A stretch of DNA of 34,950 nucleotides from Candidatus Peregrinibacteria bacterium CG10_big_fil_rev_8_21_14_0_10_36_19 (GTDB lineage Bacteria > Patescibacteriota > Gracilibacteria > UBA1369 > LOWO2-01-FULL-3), in NCBI GenBank assembly GCA_002772535.1, contig PFDP01000013.1, positions 37,352-72,301 on the forward strand, given 5' to 3'. How positions within the stretch are numbered: position 1 is the first letter of the stretch; each line of letters starts with the position of its first letter. The notes beneath the pieces are model-generated. The model did no database searches. It saw only the letters and a program-made list of their open reading frames with translations, and had not been told where the DNA came from. Of the stretch, positions 1 to 8,391 are shown piece by piece. The position numbers were made by a program, and so were the translations under genes.

Positions 1-416
1 TAATATTCTGATTCCACTTCTGGACCATCGGCAATAGCAAAGCCCATTTGATTAAAAATTCTTTCAACTTCCTCTTGGGTTTGTGATAGGGGGTGAATGT
101 GGCCAACTTCTCGGATTTCTGCTGGGATTGTTGTGTCGAAAAACTCTTCATTTAGTTGTGCTTCTAATTGGGCATTTTCGAGATCTTTTTCTTTTTTTAG
201 GAAAGCTTCTTCAAGGGCAACCTTTACTTTGTTACTCAGTTGTCCCATTTTTGGCTTTTCTTCGGGCGAAAGGTCTTTGAGTCCGCGAAGAATGTCTGTA
301 AGGCTTCCTTTTCTTCCTAAGTATTTTACCTCAAGATCTTTAAGATTTTTCAGGTCTTTTACTTTTTCTATCGCTTCTAGAGCGTCTTTTTCGAGTTGTT
401 GTAATTGTTTTTCCAC
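1..416 (-). CDS. pheS: Phenylalanine--tRNA ligase alpha subunit (partial)
   Basis: This is the N-terminal part of the PheS catalytic subunit, which charges tRNA-Phe in a complex with PheT. About 138 residues are present and the gene runs off the left edge. The N-terminal coiled-coil region (residues ~1-70) contains the family signature VKYLGRKGSLT. It is followed by IHPLSQTQEEVERIF and MGFAIADGPEVE, the usual entry to the class II synthetase core. I chose the GTG at 416-414 because it places the coiled coil at the usual distance from the terminus; the reading frame stays open further upstream, but no ATG or Shine-Dalgarno is seen. pheT is not visible. Family assignment is from motif recognition. 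The start is the weak point. Confidence 0.9.
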   Translation of the reverse strand, partial: MEKQLQQLEKDALEAIEKVKDLKNLKDLEVKYLGRKGSLTDILRGLKDLSPEEKPKMGQLSNKVKVALEEAFLKKEKDLENAQLEAQLNEEFFDTTIPAEIREVGHIHPLSQTQEEVERIFNQMGFAIADGPEVESEY

Positions 417-800
417 GAGCTTAAATGTAAAGGTTTTGTGCAGAGATTTCAATAGGTTGAAAATTTAGAAAAATTTTAAGTATGTCTGTTAGGTTTTAAG
501 GAAATATTATTTAATTGAATTCTAACCCACGGGGAAAATTTTGTGATAGGGTGGGGATTTTGTAAATAAGTTTTGGCTTACTGCTGGGAATTTTTGAGGG
601 TGATTCTGTACTAGGACAGAGCTGCCCCTGATAAATGCCTTCTAGAAGCGTAAAATTAGCTATTTTTTTCCGAAAAAATAATTACTATAAATGGTTGTGA
701 ATGTGCAAATTGACAACTATTTTGACTCGTACTGCTATAGCAAAATTTTGCTTAACTAATTGTGAATCTTGTCCAAAGTTCCTAAATGACTAGGAAAAAT
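417..800. other. Gene-free intergenic stretch upstream of pheS
   Basis: I find no convincing gene, RNA gene or strong promoter here. It should hold the pheS promoter on the minus strand. A weak candidate on that strand is a TTGTCA/ATTTAT pair with an 18-nt spacer around 690-716. An imperfect palindrome CTGTACTAGGACAG lies near 608-621 and could be an operator. No T-box features are seen. Confidence 0.4.
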
Positions 801-831
801 AAAAAACCCCGGTTTTACTCGGGGCTTTTTT
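801..831. terminator. Bidirectional hairpin terminator
   Basis: The hairpin CCCCG/CGGGG is flanked by a run of A on the left and T on the right, so it can end transcription from either side. It is the second hairpin downstream of the HU gene on the minus strand. Confidence 0.65.
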
Positions 832-862
832 GAAATCTTTTAGACTTTCCTTTTGGGAAAGG

Positions 863-885
863 AAAAATCCCGCGAGGGGATTTTT
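863..885 (-). terminator. Rho-independent terminator of the HU gene
   Basis: AAAAATCCC pairs with GGGATTTTT around a 5-nt loop, just 3 nt past the HU stop codon. Read on the minus strand it ends in a T run. Confidence 0.75.
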
Positions 886-888
886 CTG

Positions 889-1164
889 CTATTTAACAGC
901 ATCTTTTAGAGATTTTCCAGCTTTGAAAGCAGGTAGCTTCATTGCAGGGATTTTGATTTTTTCAGATGGGTTTCTTGGGTTAACACCTGTTCTTGCCGCT
1001 CTTTGTGAAACACGGAAAGTACCGAAACCTGTAATTGTTACACTTTCACCTTTTTTAAGGCTTTTTGTAATCATTCCTAGAACTGAATCTAGAACTTCTC
1101 CTGCAGCTTTTTTTGTAACGCCTGCAGCTTGAGCAGCACTTGCTACTAAATCTTGCTTAGTCAT
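889..1164 (-). CDS. hup: HU-family DNA-binding protein
   Basis: A 91-residue HU/IHF-type nucleoid protein that bends and compacts DNA as a dimer. The length is normal for the family. It starts MTKQDLVASAAQAAGVTKKA, has GESVTITGFGTFRV in the body, the DNA-binding arm with RTGVNPRNP, and the tail PAFKAGKSLKDAV. The ATG at 1164 follows an AT-rich stretch with no Shine-Dalgarno. A terminator hairpin lies directly after the stop. It is divergent from topA, with about 250 bp between them. HU rather than IHF is the default reading because no partner subunit is present; the two cannot be strictly separated here. Confidence 0.95.
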   Translation of the reverse strand: MTKQDLVASAAQAAGVTKKAAGEVLDSVLGMITKSLKKGESVTITGFGTFRVSQRAARTGVNPRNPSEKIKIPAMKLPAFKAGKSLKDAVK

Positions 1165-1413
1165 ATTATATATGGGTTAAGTATTAGAACGTACCGTCAT
1201 TATATGACTTGTTTTAGGGGATGCAAGGATTTTTTGTCCCTCAAACGTTTATTTGTAGCGAAAAAATGTTTTTTTGGCTTGGTTTTTGGCTTGAGCTTGA
1301 GGTTTCTTTTTTGACTTGCCATCTTGCCGTTTTGGTGTTTTTCCTTATATTTAGCCAAAAATGTTACTTTCTTGTTGACGAGATTTTGGAACTGTAATAA
1401 CAATGTTTCAAGT

Positions 1414-3723
1414 ATGGCTAAAAATTTAGTAATAGTAGAGTCGCCCGCAAAGGCAAAAACAATTTCTCGTTTTTTGGGAAATGGTTATAAAGTATTGGCT
1501 TCAATGGGCCATGTTCGTGATCTTCCTAAATCTAAAATGGGAATTGATGTTGATCATGACTTTGAACCAACCTATGAAGTTACTGATGATAAGAAGAAAG
1601 TTGTCACACAGTTAAAGAGTGAATTGAAATCGGCCGAGACGCTTTGGATCGCTACCGATGAGGATAGGGAAGGAGAGGCTATTGGTTGGCATCTTTTGAG
1701 TGCTTTGAAAGTTCCAAAAACTAAAGCTGTTAAAAGAATTGTTTTTCATGAAATTACGAAGCCTGCAATTATGGAGGCTATTGAGCATCCTCGAGATCTT
1801 GATATGAATGTGGTGAATGCGCAACAAGCGCGTAGAGTTTTGGATAGGCTTGTTGGTTATGAACTTTCTCCCCTGTTATGGAAAAAGGTTCAATATGGCC
1901 TTTCTGCTGGGCGTGTTCAGAGTGTTGCTGTGAGATTTATTGTTGAAAGAGAGCGTGAAATTGAGGCTTTTATTCCGGAGGAATATTGGAAAATTATTGG
2001 AGATTTTAAAAATGAAAGAGGCGAAGATTTTAGTGCTGAATTGAGGTCTAAAATAGGAAATATTGATGAGGCTCAAAAAGTTTTAGATGATTTGGATAAT
2101 GCGAAATATAAAATTGATAGAGTTGAGGCTAAGGAAGTGAAAAAAAATCCTGCTGCTCCTTTTATTACTTCTACTTTGCAGCAAGAGGCGTCTCGTAAAC
2201 TTGGTTTTTCTGTTAAACAAACTATGCGCGTTGCTCAGCAATTATATGAAGGTTTGGATACGGGAGAAGGTGAAACGGGTTTGATAACCTATATGAGAAC
2301 GGATAGTGTTAATCTTTCTGATTTGGCGCTTAAGGATGCTAAAAAATTGATTACTGAAAAATATGGTAAGGAATATGCTTTGTCTGAGCCTAGAAGATAT
2401 AAAGGTAGAAAGGGGGCTCAAGAAGCGCATGAGGCTATTCGTCCTGTAGATTTAACTTTAATTCCTGAAAAGGCTGCTAAATTTTTGGATAAGAATCAGG
2501 CGGCTTTGTATGATTTGATTTGGAAGAGAACAATTGCTTGTCAGATGGAGCAGGCTATTTTGAACCAAACTAGTGCTGATATTGTCTCTGGTGGTTATGT
2601 GTTTAGAGCTACTGGTCAGACTGTTAAGTTTCCAGGTTTTATGGAGGTGTATATGGAAGGTATGGATGATGGAGAGGAGGCAATGGGTGAGAAATTTTTA
2701 CCACAATTAAATGAGGGGGAGAGCGCGGAATTGGTTAAAATGAATAGTAGTCAGCATTTCACTAAACCGCCTGCTAGATATACTGAGGCCTCTCTTGTTA
2801 AAAAGTTAGAAAGCGAGGGGATTGGAAGACCGAGTACTTATGCTCCAACAATTAGTACTGTAATGGCTAGAGGATATGTGGAAAAAGATGGGAAGACTTT
2901 AAGGCCAACCAATTTAGCTATGCTTGTGGTGGATATTTTGGTTGAGCATTTTAAGGAAATTATTGATTACAAATTTACTGCTGAAATGGAGGATAAGCTT
3001 GATGCTGTTGAAGAAGGTAAACAGGAGTGGGTGCCAATGATTAGGGCTTTTTATACACCTTTTCATAGTAACGTTTCTGATAAAGATAAGAGCTTAAAGA
3101 AAGAAGATGTTTTGAAAGAAAGGGTTTTGGGTAAATATCTCGATACGGATTTGGATGTGGTGGTGCGTCATGGGCGTTTTGGGCCTTTTGTGCAAGTTGG
3201 TGCATATACCAAAGAAGAGGTTGCTGCTATGGAGGAGAAGCCAAGAAGGGCTTCATTACCTGATGGTGCTTATTTTGAAACCGTAACTATGGAAGAGGCT
3301 TTGAAAGTTTTGAGTTTGCCAAGAGAGCTTGGAGTTGATTCTAATGGAGATCCTGTTGTTGTGATGACAGGTCGTTTTGGTCCTTACTTTAAAATTGGAG
3401 CTAAAAATGTGAGCTTGTTGCCGGATATGGACCCTTACACTGTTACTTTGGAGGAGGCGTTGAATGTTGCCAAAGAGGCTAAAAAAGCTGAGAAGAAGGC
3501 TCAAACTCCGCTTGCTGAGTTGGGGGTTGATCCTGTTAGTGGAGGTAATATTACGATTAAAGATGGTCGTTTTGGTCCTTATATTACGGATGGAAAAACA
3601 AATGTTTCAGTTCGTAAAGGCGTTGAAATTTCGGAGATAGATTTTGCTATGGCTGCTGATATGCTTGAAAAGAAGCGTAATGCACCTCCGAGAAAAGGGG
3701 GCTGGGGTAGAAAAAAGAAGTAG
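1414..3723 (+). CDS. topA: DNA topoisomerase I
   Basis: Type IA topoisomerase that relaxes negative supercoils through a 5'-phosphotyrosine link; 769 residues. The N-terminal TOPRIM domain has VIVESPAKAK with Glu9 and the acidic motif TDEDREGE (Asp82, Asp84). The catalytic Tyr is Tyr293 in GLITYMRTDSVN. The motif SEGIGRPSTYA is intact. The C-terminal region (~570-760) holds three GRFGPF/Y repeats (topoisomerase C-terminal repeats) and a basic tail, and no CxxC zinc fingers. I chose the ATG at 1414 because MAKNLVIVES is the canonical start; the 30 codons upstream look non-coding. A TTGACG box at 1375-1380 lies upstream, but no matching -10 at good spacing is clear. Confidence 0.97.
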   Translation: MAKNLVIVESPAKAKTISRFLGNGYKVLASMGHVRDLPKSKMGIDVDHDFEPTYEVTDDKKKVVTQLKSELKSAETLWIATDEDREGEAIGWHLLSALKVPKTKAVKRIVFHEITKPAIMEAIEHPRDLDMNVVNAQQARRVLDRLVGYELSPLLWKKVQYGLSAGRVQSVAVRFIVEREREIEAFIPEEYWKIIGDFKNERGEDFSAELRSKIGNIDEAQKVLDDLDNAKYKIDRVEAKEVKKNPAAPFITSTLQQEASRKLGFSVKQTMRVAQQLYEGLDTGEGETGLITYMRTDSVNLSDLALKDAKKLITEKYGKEYALSEPRRYKGRKGAQEAHEAIRPVDLTLIPEKAAKFLDKNQAALYDLIWKRTIACQMEQAILNQTSADIVSGGYVFRATGQTVKFPGFMEVYMEGMDDGEEAMGEKFLPQLNEGESAELVKMNSSQHFTKPPARYTEASLVKKLESEGIGRPSTYAPTISTVMARGYVEKDGKTLRPTNLAMLVVDILVEHFKEIIDYKFTAEMEDKLDAVEEGKQEWVPMIRAFYTPFHSNVSDKDKSLKKEDVLKERVLGKYLDTDLDVVVRHGRFGPFVQVGAYTKEEVAAMEEKPRRASLPDGAYFETVTMEEALKVLSLPRELGVDSNGDPVVVMTGRFGPYFKIGAKNVSLLPDMDPYTVTLEEALNVAKEAKKAEKKAQTPLAELGVDPVSGGNITIKDGRFGPYITDGKTNVSVRKGVEISEIDFAMAADMLEKKRNAPPRKGGWGRKKK

Positions 3724-3749
3724 TTTTAGCCATAAGGGTGTACAAAAAC

Positions 3750-3777
3750 TTGACTTTTTTGCTGTAGGTTGTATTAT
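3750..3777 (+). promoter_or_regulatory. Sigma70-type promoter
   Basis: TTGACT (3750-3755), a 16-nt spacer, then TATTAT (3772-3777), ending 26 nt before the ATG at 3804. The leader is AT-rich and has no Shine-Dalgarno. Confidence 0.65.
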
Positions 3778-3803
3778 TATGTCTTATTTGCTAATCATTA
3801 ATA

Positions 3804-4331
3804 ATGATTACTCGTCAACGTTCGTTAGATTTATTGAAAGAAGGTTTAGGCAAAAGTGCTGATTGTATAAAAACTGCTCAAGCTGTTAGGAGCTGTGCCA
3901 ACCAAATTGCAATGAATATTTCTGCTGTTTTAGAGCAGGGGGTAATGAATGAAGACGATGTTAAGGTTTTTATCAGTGCTACAAATGAAGTGTCTCGTAA
4001 AGTGGGGCAAACTTTTGAAGCGTTAATGGTTAGTCTGGATGTTCTCTTTGATGTTGTTGCTAATAGTGAAGGCGTAGCTCCAAGAAGGGCTATTCAAGAG
4101 GTTTTGGCGGCAATTGTAGCAGAATCTGCTGGTGATAATGTTAATGTTTCTGTGAGCAAAAGAGATATCGATGGCTCTACTAAGCAATTGCAAATATCTG
4201 TTGAAACTATACCTGCGGATCCTTCAACTACAGTTGTTTCAGCTCCAGATGGGGACCCGATTCCAAGGCAAAGAAGGCCAAGAAGAGCTAGGACGGCTCC
4301 AGCTGCTAAACTTGCAAAAGCTAGATCTTAA
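3804..4331 (+). CDS. Hypothetical protein, basic C-terminal tail
   Basis: A 175-residue protein I do not recognise. Residues 1-130 look alpha-helical and soluble (RSLDLLKEGLGKSADCIKT, a VFISATNEVSRKVGQTFEAL stretch). The last ~35 residues are low-complexity, proline-rich and very basic (RQRRPRRARTAPAAKLAK), suggesting nucleic-acid or surface binding. There is no signal peptide or membrane segment. It has its own promoter at 3750-3777, so it is probably a single-gene unit after topA. The presence of a good promoter and backbone codon use supports a real gene. Confidence 0.75.
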   Translation: MITRQRSLDLLKEGLGKSADCIKTAQAVRSCANQIAMNISAVLEQGVMNEDDVKVFISATNEVSRKVGQTFEALMVSLDVLFDVVANSEGVAPRRAIQEVLAAIVAESAGDNVNVSVSKRDIDGSTKQLQISVETIPADPSTTVVSAPDGDPIPRQRRPRRARTAPAAKLAKARS

Positions 4332-4338
4332 AGATTTC

Positions 4339-4368
4339 TTGAGCTTTGGCTCGGGAGGGTGGTATACT
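4339..4368 (+). promoter_or_regulatory. Sigma70-type promoter for the surface protein gene
   Basis: TTGAGC (4339-4344), an 18-nt spacer, then TATACT (4363-4368), with the ATG at 4396. As at 3750 and 8091, the -10 box sits 26-27 nt before the start codon and no Shine-Dalgarno follows. Confidence 0.65.
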
Positions 4369-4395
4369 TTGTAGTATCATCCTATGTAATTTTGT

Positions 4396-7212
4396 ATGCC
4401 TCGTATTCCTAAAATAGTATTTGTTTTATTTTTGTCATCTTTCTTTTGGAGCCTTTTTGTAACGACTTCTTTTGCTGAGGGGGATAAGGTTTGTTCGGGA
4501 AGAGTTACTGGTACAACAGTGCTTTCTAATCCTAATTCGGGGAAACTTTATTTTGATGCTCATCCGGGGCCTTCGTCTGATGATAATGGACTGGTGCCTG
4601 GTTCAATTTTGGGTTTAACGGGAGGGGTTTCTGCTCCTGGAGATAGAAGTTTTGCTGCTTGTGTTGATAAAGATGCTGCTCTTGCTAATGATGAGTTTCA
4701 GATGAAGGGGTGGTCTTGGAGTGATAATGTTGGTTTTGTGTCGTTTTATTGTAAGGCGGGAAAAAATTTGGAGGCGAGTTGTGGAGGTTTTGATTATGGA
4801 GTAAAAGTTACTGCTGCTGATCTTTCAGGGGAAAGAACTCTTTTGGGTCATGCTTGGAGCGATTTGGGTTATTTGCAATTTGGTGGTCATCAATATGGTG
4901 CTCCAAAGGTTTCTAGTTCTGGCGTGGTTACAGGTTATGCTTATGCCTCTTCTGGCATTTGGGTAAAATTAGATGGAATGAAAATTTCGCTTCCTGGTAA
5001 ACAGGTTGTGGAGGATGAGGTTACGGGTGCTTGTAAGAATAAGCCTTTTGTTTGTTTGGAGGTTGTTCCTACTGCTAAGCCGGTTGTTGCGGATGGAAAT
5101 AGTGGTTATGAATTGCATTTGTATTTAAAAGAGGCTGACGGTGCTTCGGAAATGAAGCTAAGCGATTACAAACTAGGGCCTTTAAGTTTTCAATGGAAAG
5201 ATACTGTGAAATTGGATCAGACTGTAGGTAAAAAAGCTCCTTATTTGGCTAAAACAGAATCTCCTTTTAATGCGAAGACTGGTGGTGTTTTGTTTAAGCC
5301 TGTAGATGTGGCAATGCCAAATGATCAGGCAGCAGGTGGTAATGGTTGGACAAAGGTTGGCTATGCTCATTATGTTTATAGTAAGCCGGTAAAATCTTAC
5401 GCTCCTACTAAAAATTATTCTGAAACAACTTCAACAGAAAAACCGGTGCCGGTGAATAATGAGGTTTTCTTTACTAATGTTATTGATAGTTCGAAGATTG
5501 AATCAAATAAACTTGTGCTTGAACATGTGAGTTTTGATTTAAAAAATATTGATGGAACTGCGGTACAGGTTTCTGGAAAAACAATTTCTCCGGTTATTTA
5601 TCCGAATAATCAAAACAGCATGAGCCTTGAGTTTGTGCCAAATATTGAAGTTAATCCGATGTATGTAGATGACCTAAAAGATAATATTGAGGCTTATAGA
5701 GGTATCCCTGCAAATATAACTGTTGGTACAAAATTTGTTGGAAAACTTACTCCAACCGGATTTAAAGTTGATTTGAAATTGGCTTATGACGAAGCGGCAA
5801 CAAAGTTGCAATGTGGTGATAAGGCTGCTTTTGATTTCTACTTTTTGAAAGGTGACTTTATTGACCCTGCAAAAAAATTAACTTCATTAACTTTTAATTC
5901 TTTGGATGCTTTGGCTTCTCCAAAAACTTTTAGTGTGATTGCGGAAATTAAGACTGTTGAGGGGGCGTCGAATTCTTCTACAGAGCCTGTGAGTTGTTCT
6001 GCAATTGAGGGGCCTTCTATTTATTCTGTGATCACTGAAAATATTGGTGGGACAAATGTGATTTATTATAGTGCTAAGGAGCCGAGTACAACTACTGTTT
6101 TGGGTAATCCGGATGTGGTGGTGCAGGGAAATATTTATTCTGGAAGTGGCGCTCCTGTATTTACTCCAACTCATAAAACTCAAGCTGGTGGAAATGTTGG
6201 TGTAGATGTGGTGCGTAATACTGTTAATGAAAATATTAGAAGGCATTTGGTGGATTTAAAGCCTAGTCCGGGTGGGAATTGTGTTATTCAATCTTTAAAG
6301 GACTTAAATAATAGCTCTATTTCTTGTGGATCCTCTTATGTGAAATTAACTCAAATTGGTGATGAAAAAGTGGCTTACTTTAAGGGTAGTAAAGTTACAT
6401 TCTCTTTGAATAAAGATGCTAGTGGTAATAGTTTAGTAGAGGGAAATTGGGCTGTGGTGGTGGACGATGGTCGTACTATTTTTGCTGATGATGTTTATAG
6501 TTCTGATTATGACTTTAAGCTTTCTGTGGCATCCTTGAAGGCAACAAATAAGACATGTGCTAATAGTAATGTGTATGTGTTTAATGAGGTTTTGAATATT
6601 CAGGCAAATATAGTTTCTGATTGTTCTTTGTTCTCTTTTGATGGAGCAACAGATGCTAATGGTTTACCTCAATGGACTAGCATTTCTGAGAGAGTTTCTT
6701 CTTTGGATAAGCAGCTTTTGATTGAAGGAAGTATTGCTTCTCGTAATACAATTGGTGGTTCTGAACCGGAAAAGGGCTTTGTGGTAGACGGTACTGGAAG
6801 GGTTTATAAACTTCCGATTGATGAGGATACTCGTTTGTTGGTACAAAATTATGATTTAAATTATTTGAGACTTTCTAAACCTTCACCAGAAGTTATAAAT
6901 GGAATGATGGTGGATCAGAGTTGTCAAAAAGCTTTGACGGTTGAGGAGATGGTGAAAATTAAGGAGTATTTTAGTGGAGTTGATGGCGCAAAGGAAGTTG
7001 TTGGTGAAAATGGTGAAACTTGTGATGGTATTGATTTAAGTGAAATTTGGAATCCTGATGAAGGATTGTTTGGAGATTTGGTGCCTTCCGCTAGTGCTAG
7101 TAAGAGAGCTAAGGGGCTTTCTGAATCTGATGTTAATCCTGTTTATGTAAAATATAGAGCGCCTTATGGTGATTCCTTTGTGTTTAGCAAACAGGGCAAT
7201 AATACTAATTAA
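4396..7212 (+). CDS. Large secreted surface protein with GW.WSDN..GF motif
   Basis: A 938-residue exported protein. Residues 1-27 form a signal peptide (hydrophobic core ending TTSFA before EGDK). At ~105-118 the sequence GWSWSDNVGFVSFY is followed by a second partial copy (GHAWSDLGYLQFGG). This tryptophan-rich unit resembles repeats common in Patescibacteria surface proteins. The rest is threonine/asparagine/glycine-rich and probably beta-sheet, with scattered Cys pairs that could form disulfides. No C-terminal anchor or sortase motif is seen. A membrane protein gene follows 16 bp downstream, so the two may be co-transcribed. Role: inferred cell-surface or attachment protein. No enzymatic motif was recognised. 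Confidence 0.8.
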   Translation: MPRIPKIVFVLFLSSFFWSLFVTTSFAEGDKVCSGRVTGTTVLSNPNSGKLYFDAHPGPSSDDNGLVPGSILGLTGGVSAPGDRSFAACVDKDAALANDEFQMKGWSWSDNVGFVSFYCKAGKNLEASCGGFDYGVKVTAADLSGERTLLGHAWSDLGYLQFGGHQYGAPKVSSSGVVTGYAYASSGIWVKLDGMKISLPGKQVVEDEVTGACKNKPFVCLEVVPTAKPVVADGNSGYELHLYLKEADGASEMKLSDYKLGPLSFQWKDTVKLDQTVGKKAPYLAKTESPFNAKTGGVLFKPVDVAMPNDQAAGGNGWTKVGYAHYVYSKPVKSYAPTKNYSETTSTEKPVPVNNEVFFTNVIDSSKIESNKLVLEHVSFDLKNIDGTAVQVSGKTISPVIYPNNQNSMSLEFVPNIEVNPMYVDDLKDNIEAYRGIPANITVGTKFVGKLTPTGFKVDLKLAYDEAATKLQCGDKAAFDFYFLKGDFIDPAKKLTSLTFNSLDALASPKTFSVIAEIKTVEGASNSSTEPVSCSAIEGPSIYSVITENIGGTNVIYYSAKEPSTTTVLGNPDVVVQGNIYSGSGAPVFTPTHKTQAGGNVGVDVVRNTVNENIRRHLVDLKPSPGGNCVIQSLKDLNNSSISCGSSYVKLTQIGDEKVAYFKGSKVTFSLNKDASGNSLVEGNWAVVVDDGRTIFADDVYSSDYDFKLSVASLKATNKTCANSNVYVFNEVLNIQANIVSDCSLFSFDGATDANGLPQWTSISERVSSLDKQLLIEGSIASRNTIGGSEPEKGFVVDGTGRVYKLPIDEDTRLLVQNYDLNYLRLSKPSPEVINGMMVDQSCQKALTVEEMVKIKEYFSGVDGAKEVVGENGETCDGIDLSEIWNPDEGLFGDLVPSASASKRAKGLSESDVNPVYVKYRAPYGDSFVFSKQGNNTN

Positions 7213-7228
7213 TTAACTTTATAAATTT

Positions 7229-8074
7229 ATGGATAATGTAAGATTTTTTCCTGCTTTAATGCAGTCATTTAAGCATTTTGCTAAAGGGTGGCTGAGTTAT
7301 TTGGGATTGTTTGCTTTGGCGATGGGTGTGGTTGTTGTTATGCTTGCTGGAGTCTTTGTGGTAGGTTTGGCTGGTTCTTTTGGTGGGGATGTTGTGGCTA
7401 TAATTCTTTCAGTTTTACTATTTGCTGTAATGATTGCTTATTCTGTTTGGGTTAATTTATCTTTTGTTGCTTTTGGGCTTTCACAATGCAAGAAAAAAGC
7501 ACTCACTTTGGGGGCAGCAATAAAGGGTGCGTTTAAGAATGTATGGAAAGGTGTAGTTGTTAGTTTTTATTCTGGTTGGTATGTTGTAAAGTGGCCTCTT
7601 TTGATTATGTTGGGAATGGCTATTATTGTTGCTTTTGTGGCTGGTAGTGGAATGGTTGCTGATTTGATGGCATCAGAAAGTCAGGAGGCTTTAATGAATA
7701 TTATGTATGACAACATGGCAGCATTAGGTTCTTTAGGTGTGGTTTTTGCTTTGGGAATGATTTCTTCAATGGTGATATTTTTTGTGAGAATCTTAAAATC
7801 TATCTTTAGTTTATATGTTTTTGTGGAACAAGGATTAACGGGTAATGCGGCTGTAATGAAGAGTGTGGAAATTGTTAAGGGAAAGTGGTGGAGATTGTTT
7901 TTCTACTATGTTTTATTGCTTGTAGGGTTTTCTATAATTAATGCTGTTGCTGTTTCAGTGGCAGAGTCTTTAAATGAGTATTTGGCAATTGTGGTTTCTT
8001 TATTATTCTCTTTTGCTATGGGGCCTGTGACAGTTTTGTTTTTGGCTCAGGTTTATCTGGGTTGGAAGAAGTAG
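7229..8074 (+). CDS. Polytopic inner-membrane protein
   Basis: A 281-residue integral membrane protein with about six hydrophobic segments (near 22-48, 52-80, 118-142, 162-188, 218-243 and 250-276). The start ATG at 7229 lies 16 bp after the surface protein stop, with no Shine-Dalgarno, suggesting the same transcript. The segment SVEIVKGKWWRLFFYYVLLL recalls the membrane domain of DUF975/glycerophosphodiesterase-membrane-like proteins (a helix entering the membrane after KGKWWR), but I am not certain of the family. No catalytic residues were recognised. Confidence 0.75.
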   Translation: MDNVRFFPALMQSFKHFAKGWLSYLGLFALAMGVVVVMLAGVFVVGLAGSFGGDVVAIILSVLLFAVMIAYSVWVNLSFVAFGLSQCKKKALTLGAAIKGAFKNVWKGVVVSFYSGWYVVKWPLLIMLGMAIIVAFVAGSGMVADLMASESQEALMNIMYDNMAALGSLGVVFALGMISSMVIFFVRILKSIFSLYVFVEQGLTGNAAVMKSVEIVKGKWWRLFFYYVLLLVGFSIINAVAVSVAESLNEYLAIVVSLLFSFAMGPVTVLFLAQVYLGWKK

Positions 8075-8090
8075 TTTTAGTTTTAAAAAT

Positions 8091-8119
8091 TTGACAATAA
8101 GACTTATTTGTTTTACAAT
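8091..8119 (+). promoter_or_regulatory. Sigma70-type promoter
   Basis: TTGACA (8091-8096), a 17-nt spacer, then TACAAT (8114-8119), 26 nt before the ATG at 8146. One of the best promoter matches in the window. Confidence 0.8.
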
Positions 8120-8145
8120 TGGGTCTTATTTATTAATTAAAACTT

Positions 8146-8391
8146 ATGGCTAAAAATAATGTTTTGAAATGTGTTTTTACTGGGCAAGATGTTGCTACAG
8201 TTGGCTCTATCGAGGATGCTGTAAGAGGTGAAGCTGATGGGGTTTCAACTAATGTAGGAATAATTCATAAAAATCTTATTGGTGTTTATGAATATGTGGC
8301 TGGTAGTGTTTTATCTGCTGATCCTAAGGTCCAAAGGGAGGAGATTAGAAGTAAAATGTTAGCTGTTATTCCTTTGGAGGAGGCTGCTTAG
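8146..8391 (+). CDS. Small hypothetical protein
   Basis: An 81-residue soluble protein with no family I recognise. The sequence KCVFTGQDVATVGSIEDAVR suggests a compact alpha/beta fold; no signal peptide is present. It has an excellent promoter at 8091-8119 and normal backbone codon use, which argues that it is real. Its last 33 bp overlap the 3' end of the convergent phosphohexomutase gene. Confidence 0.7.
   Translation: MAKNNVLKCVFTGQDVATVGSIEDAVRGEADGVSTNVGIIHKNLIGVYEYVAGSVLSADPKVQREEIRSKMLAVIPLEEAA

Noticed and set aside
83-468. Two plus-strand frames opposite pheS
   Set aside because: The minus strand gives a continuous, recognisable PheS sequence; the plus frames are antisense artefacts rich in Phe/Ser.
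417-800. A T-box or other aminoacyl-tRNA-synthetase leader upstream of pheS
   Set aside because: No T-box sequence or antiterminator/terminator pair is visible on the minus strand.
1200-1403. A 67-residue very basic frame between HU and topA on the minus strand
   Set aside because: Lysine-rich because the region is A-rich; no ribosome binding site, no promoter at a fitting distance and it overlaps the topA promoter region. A small real gene cannot be fully excluded.
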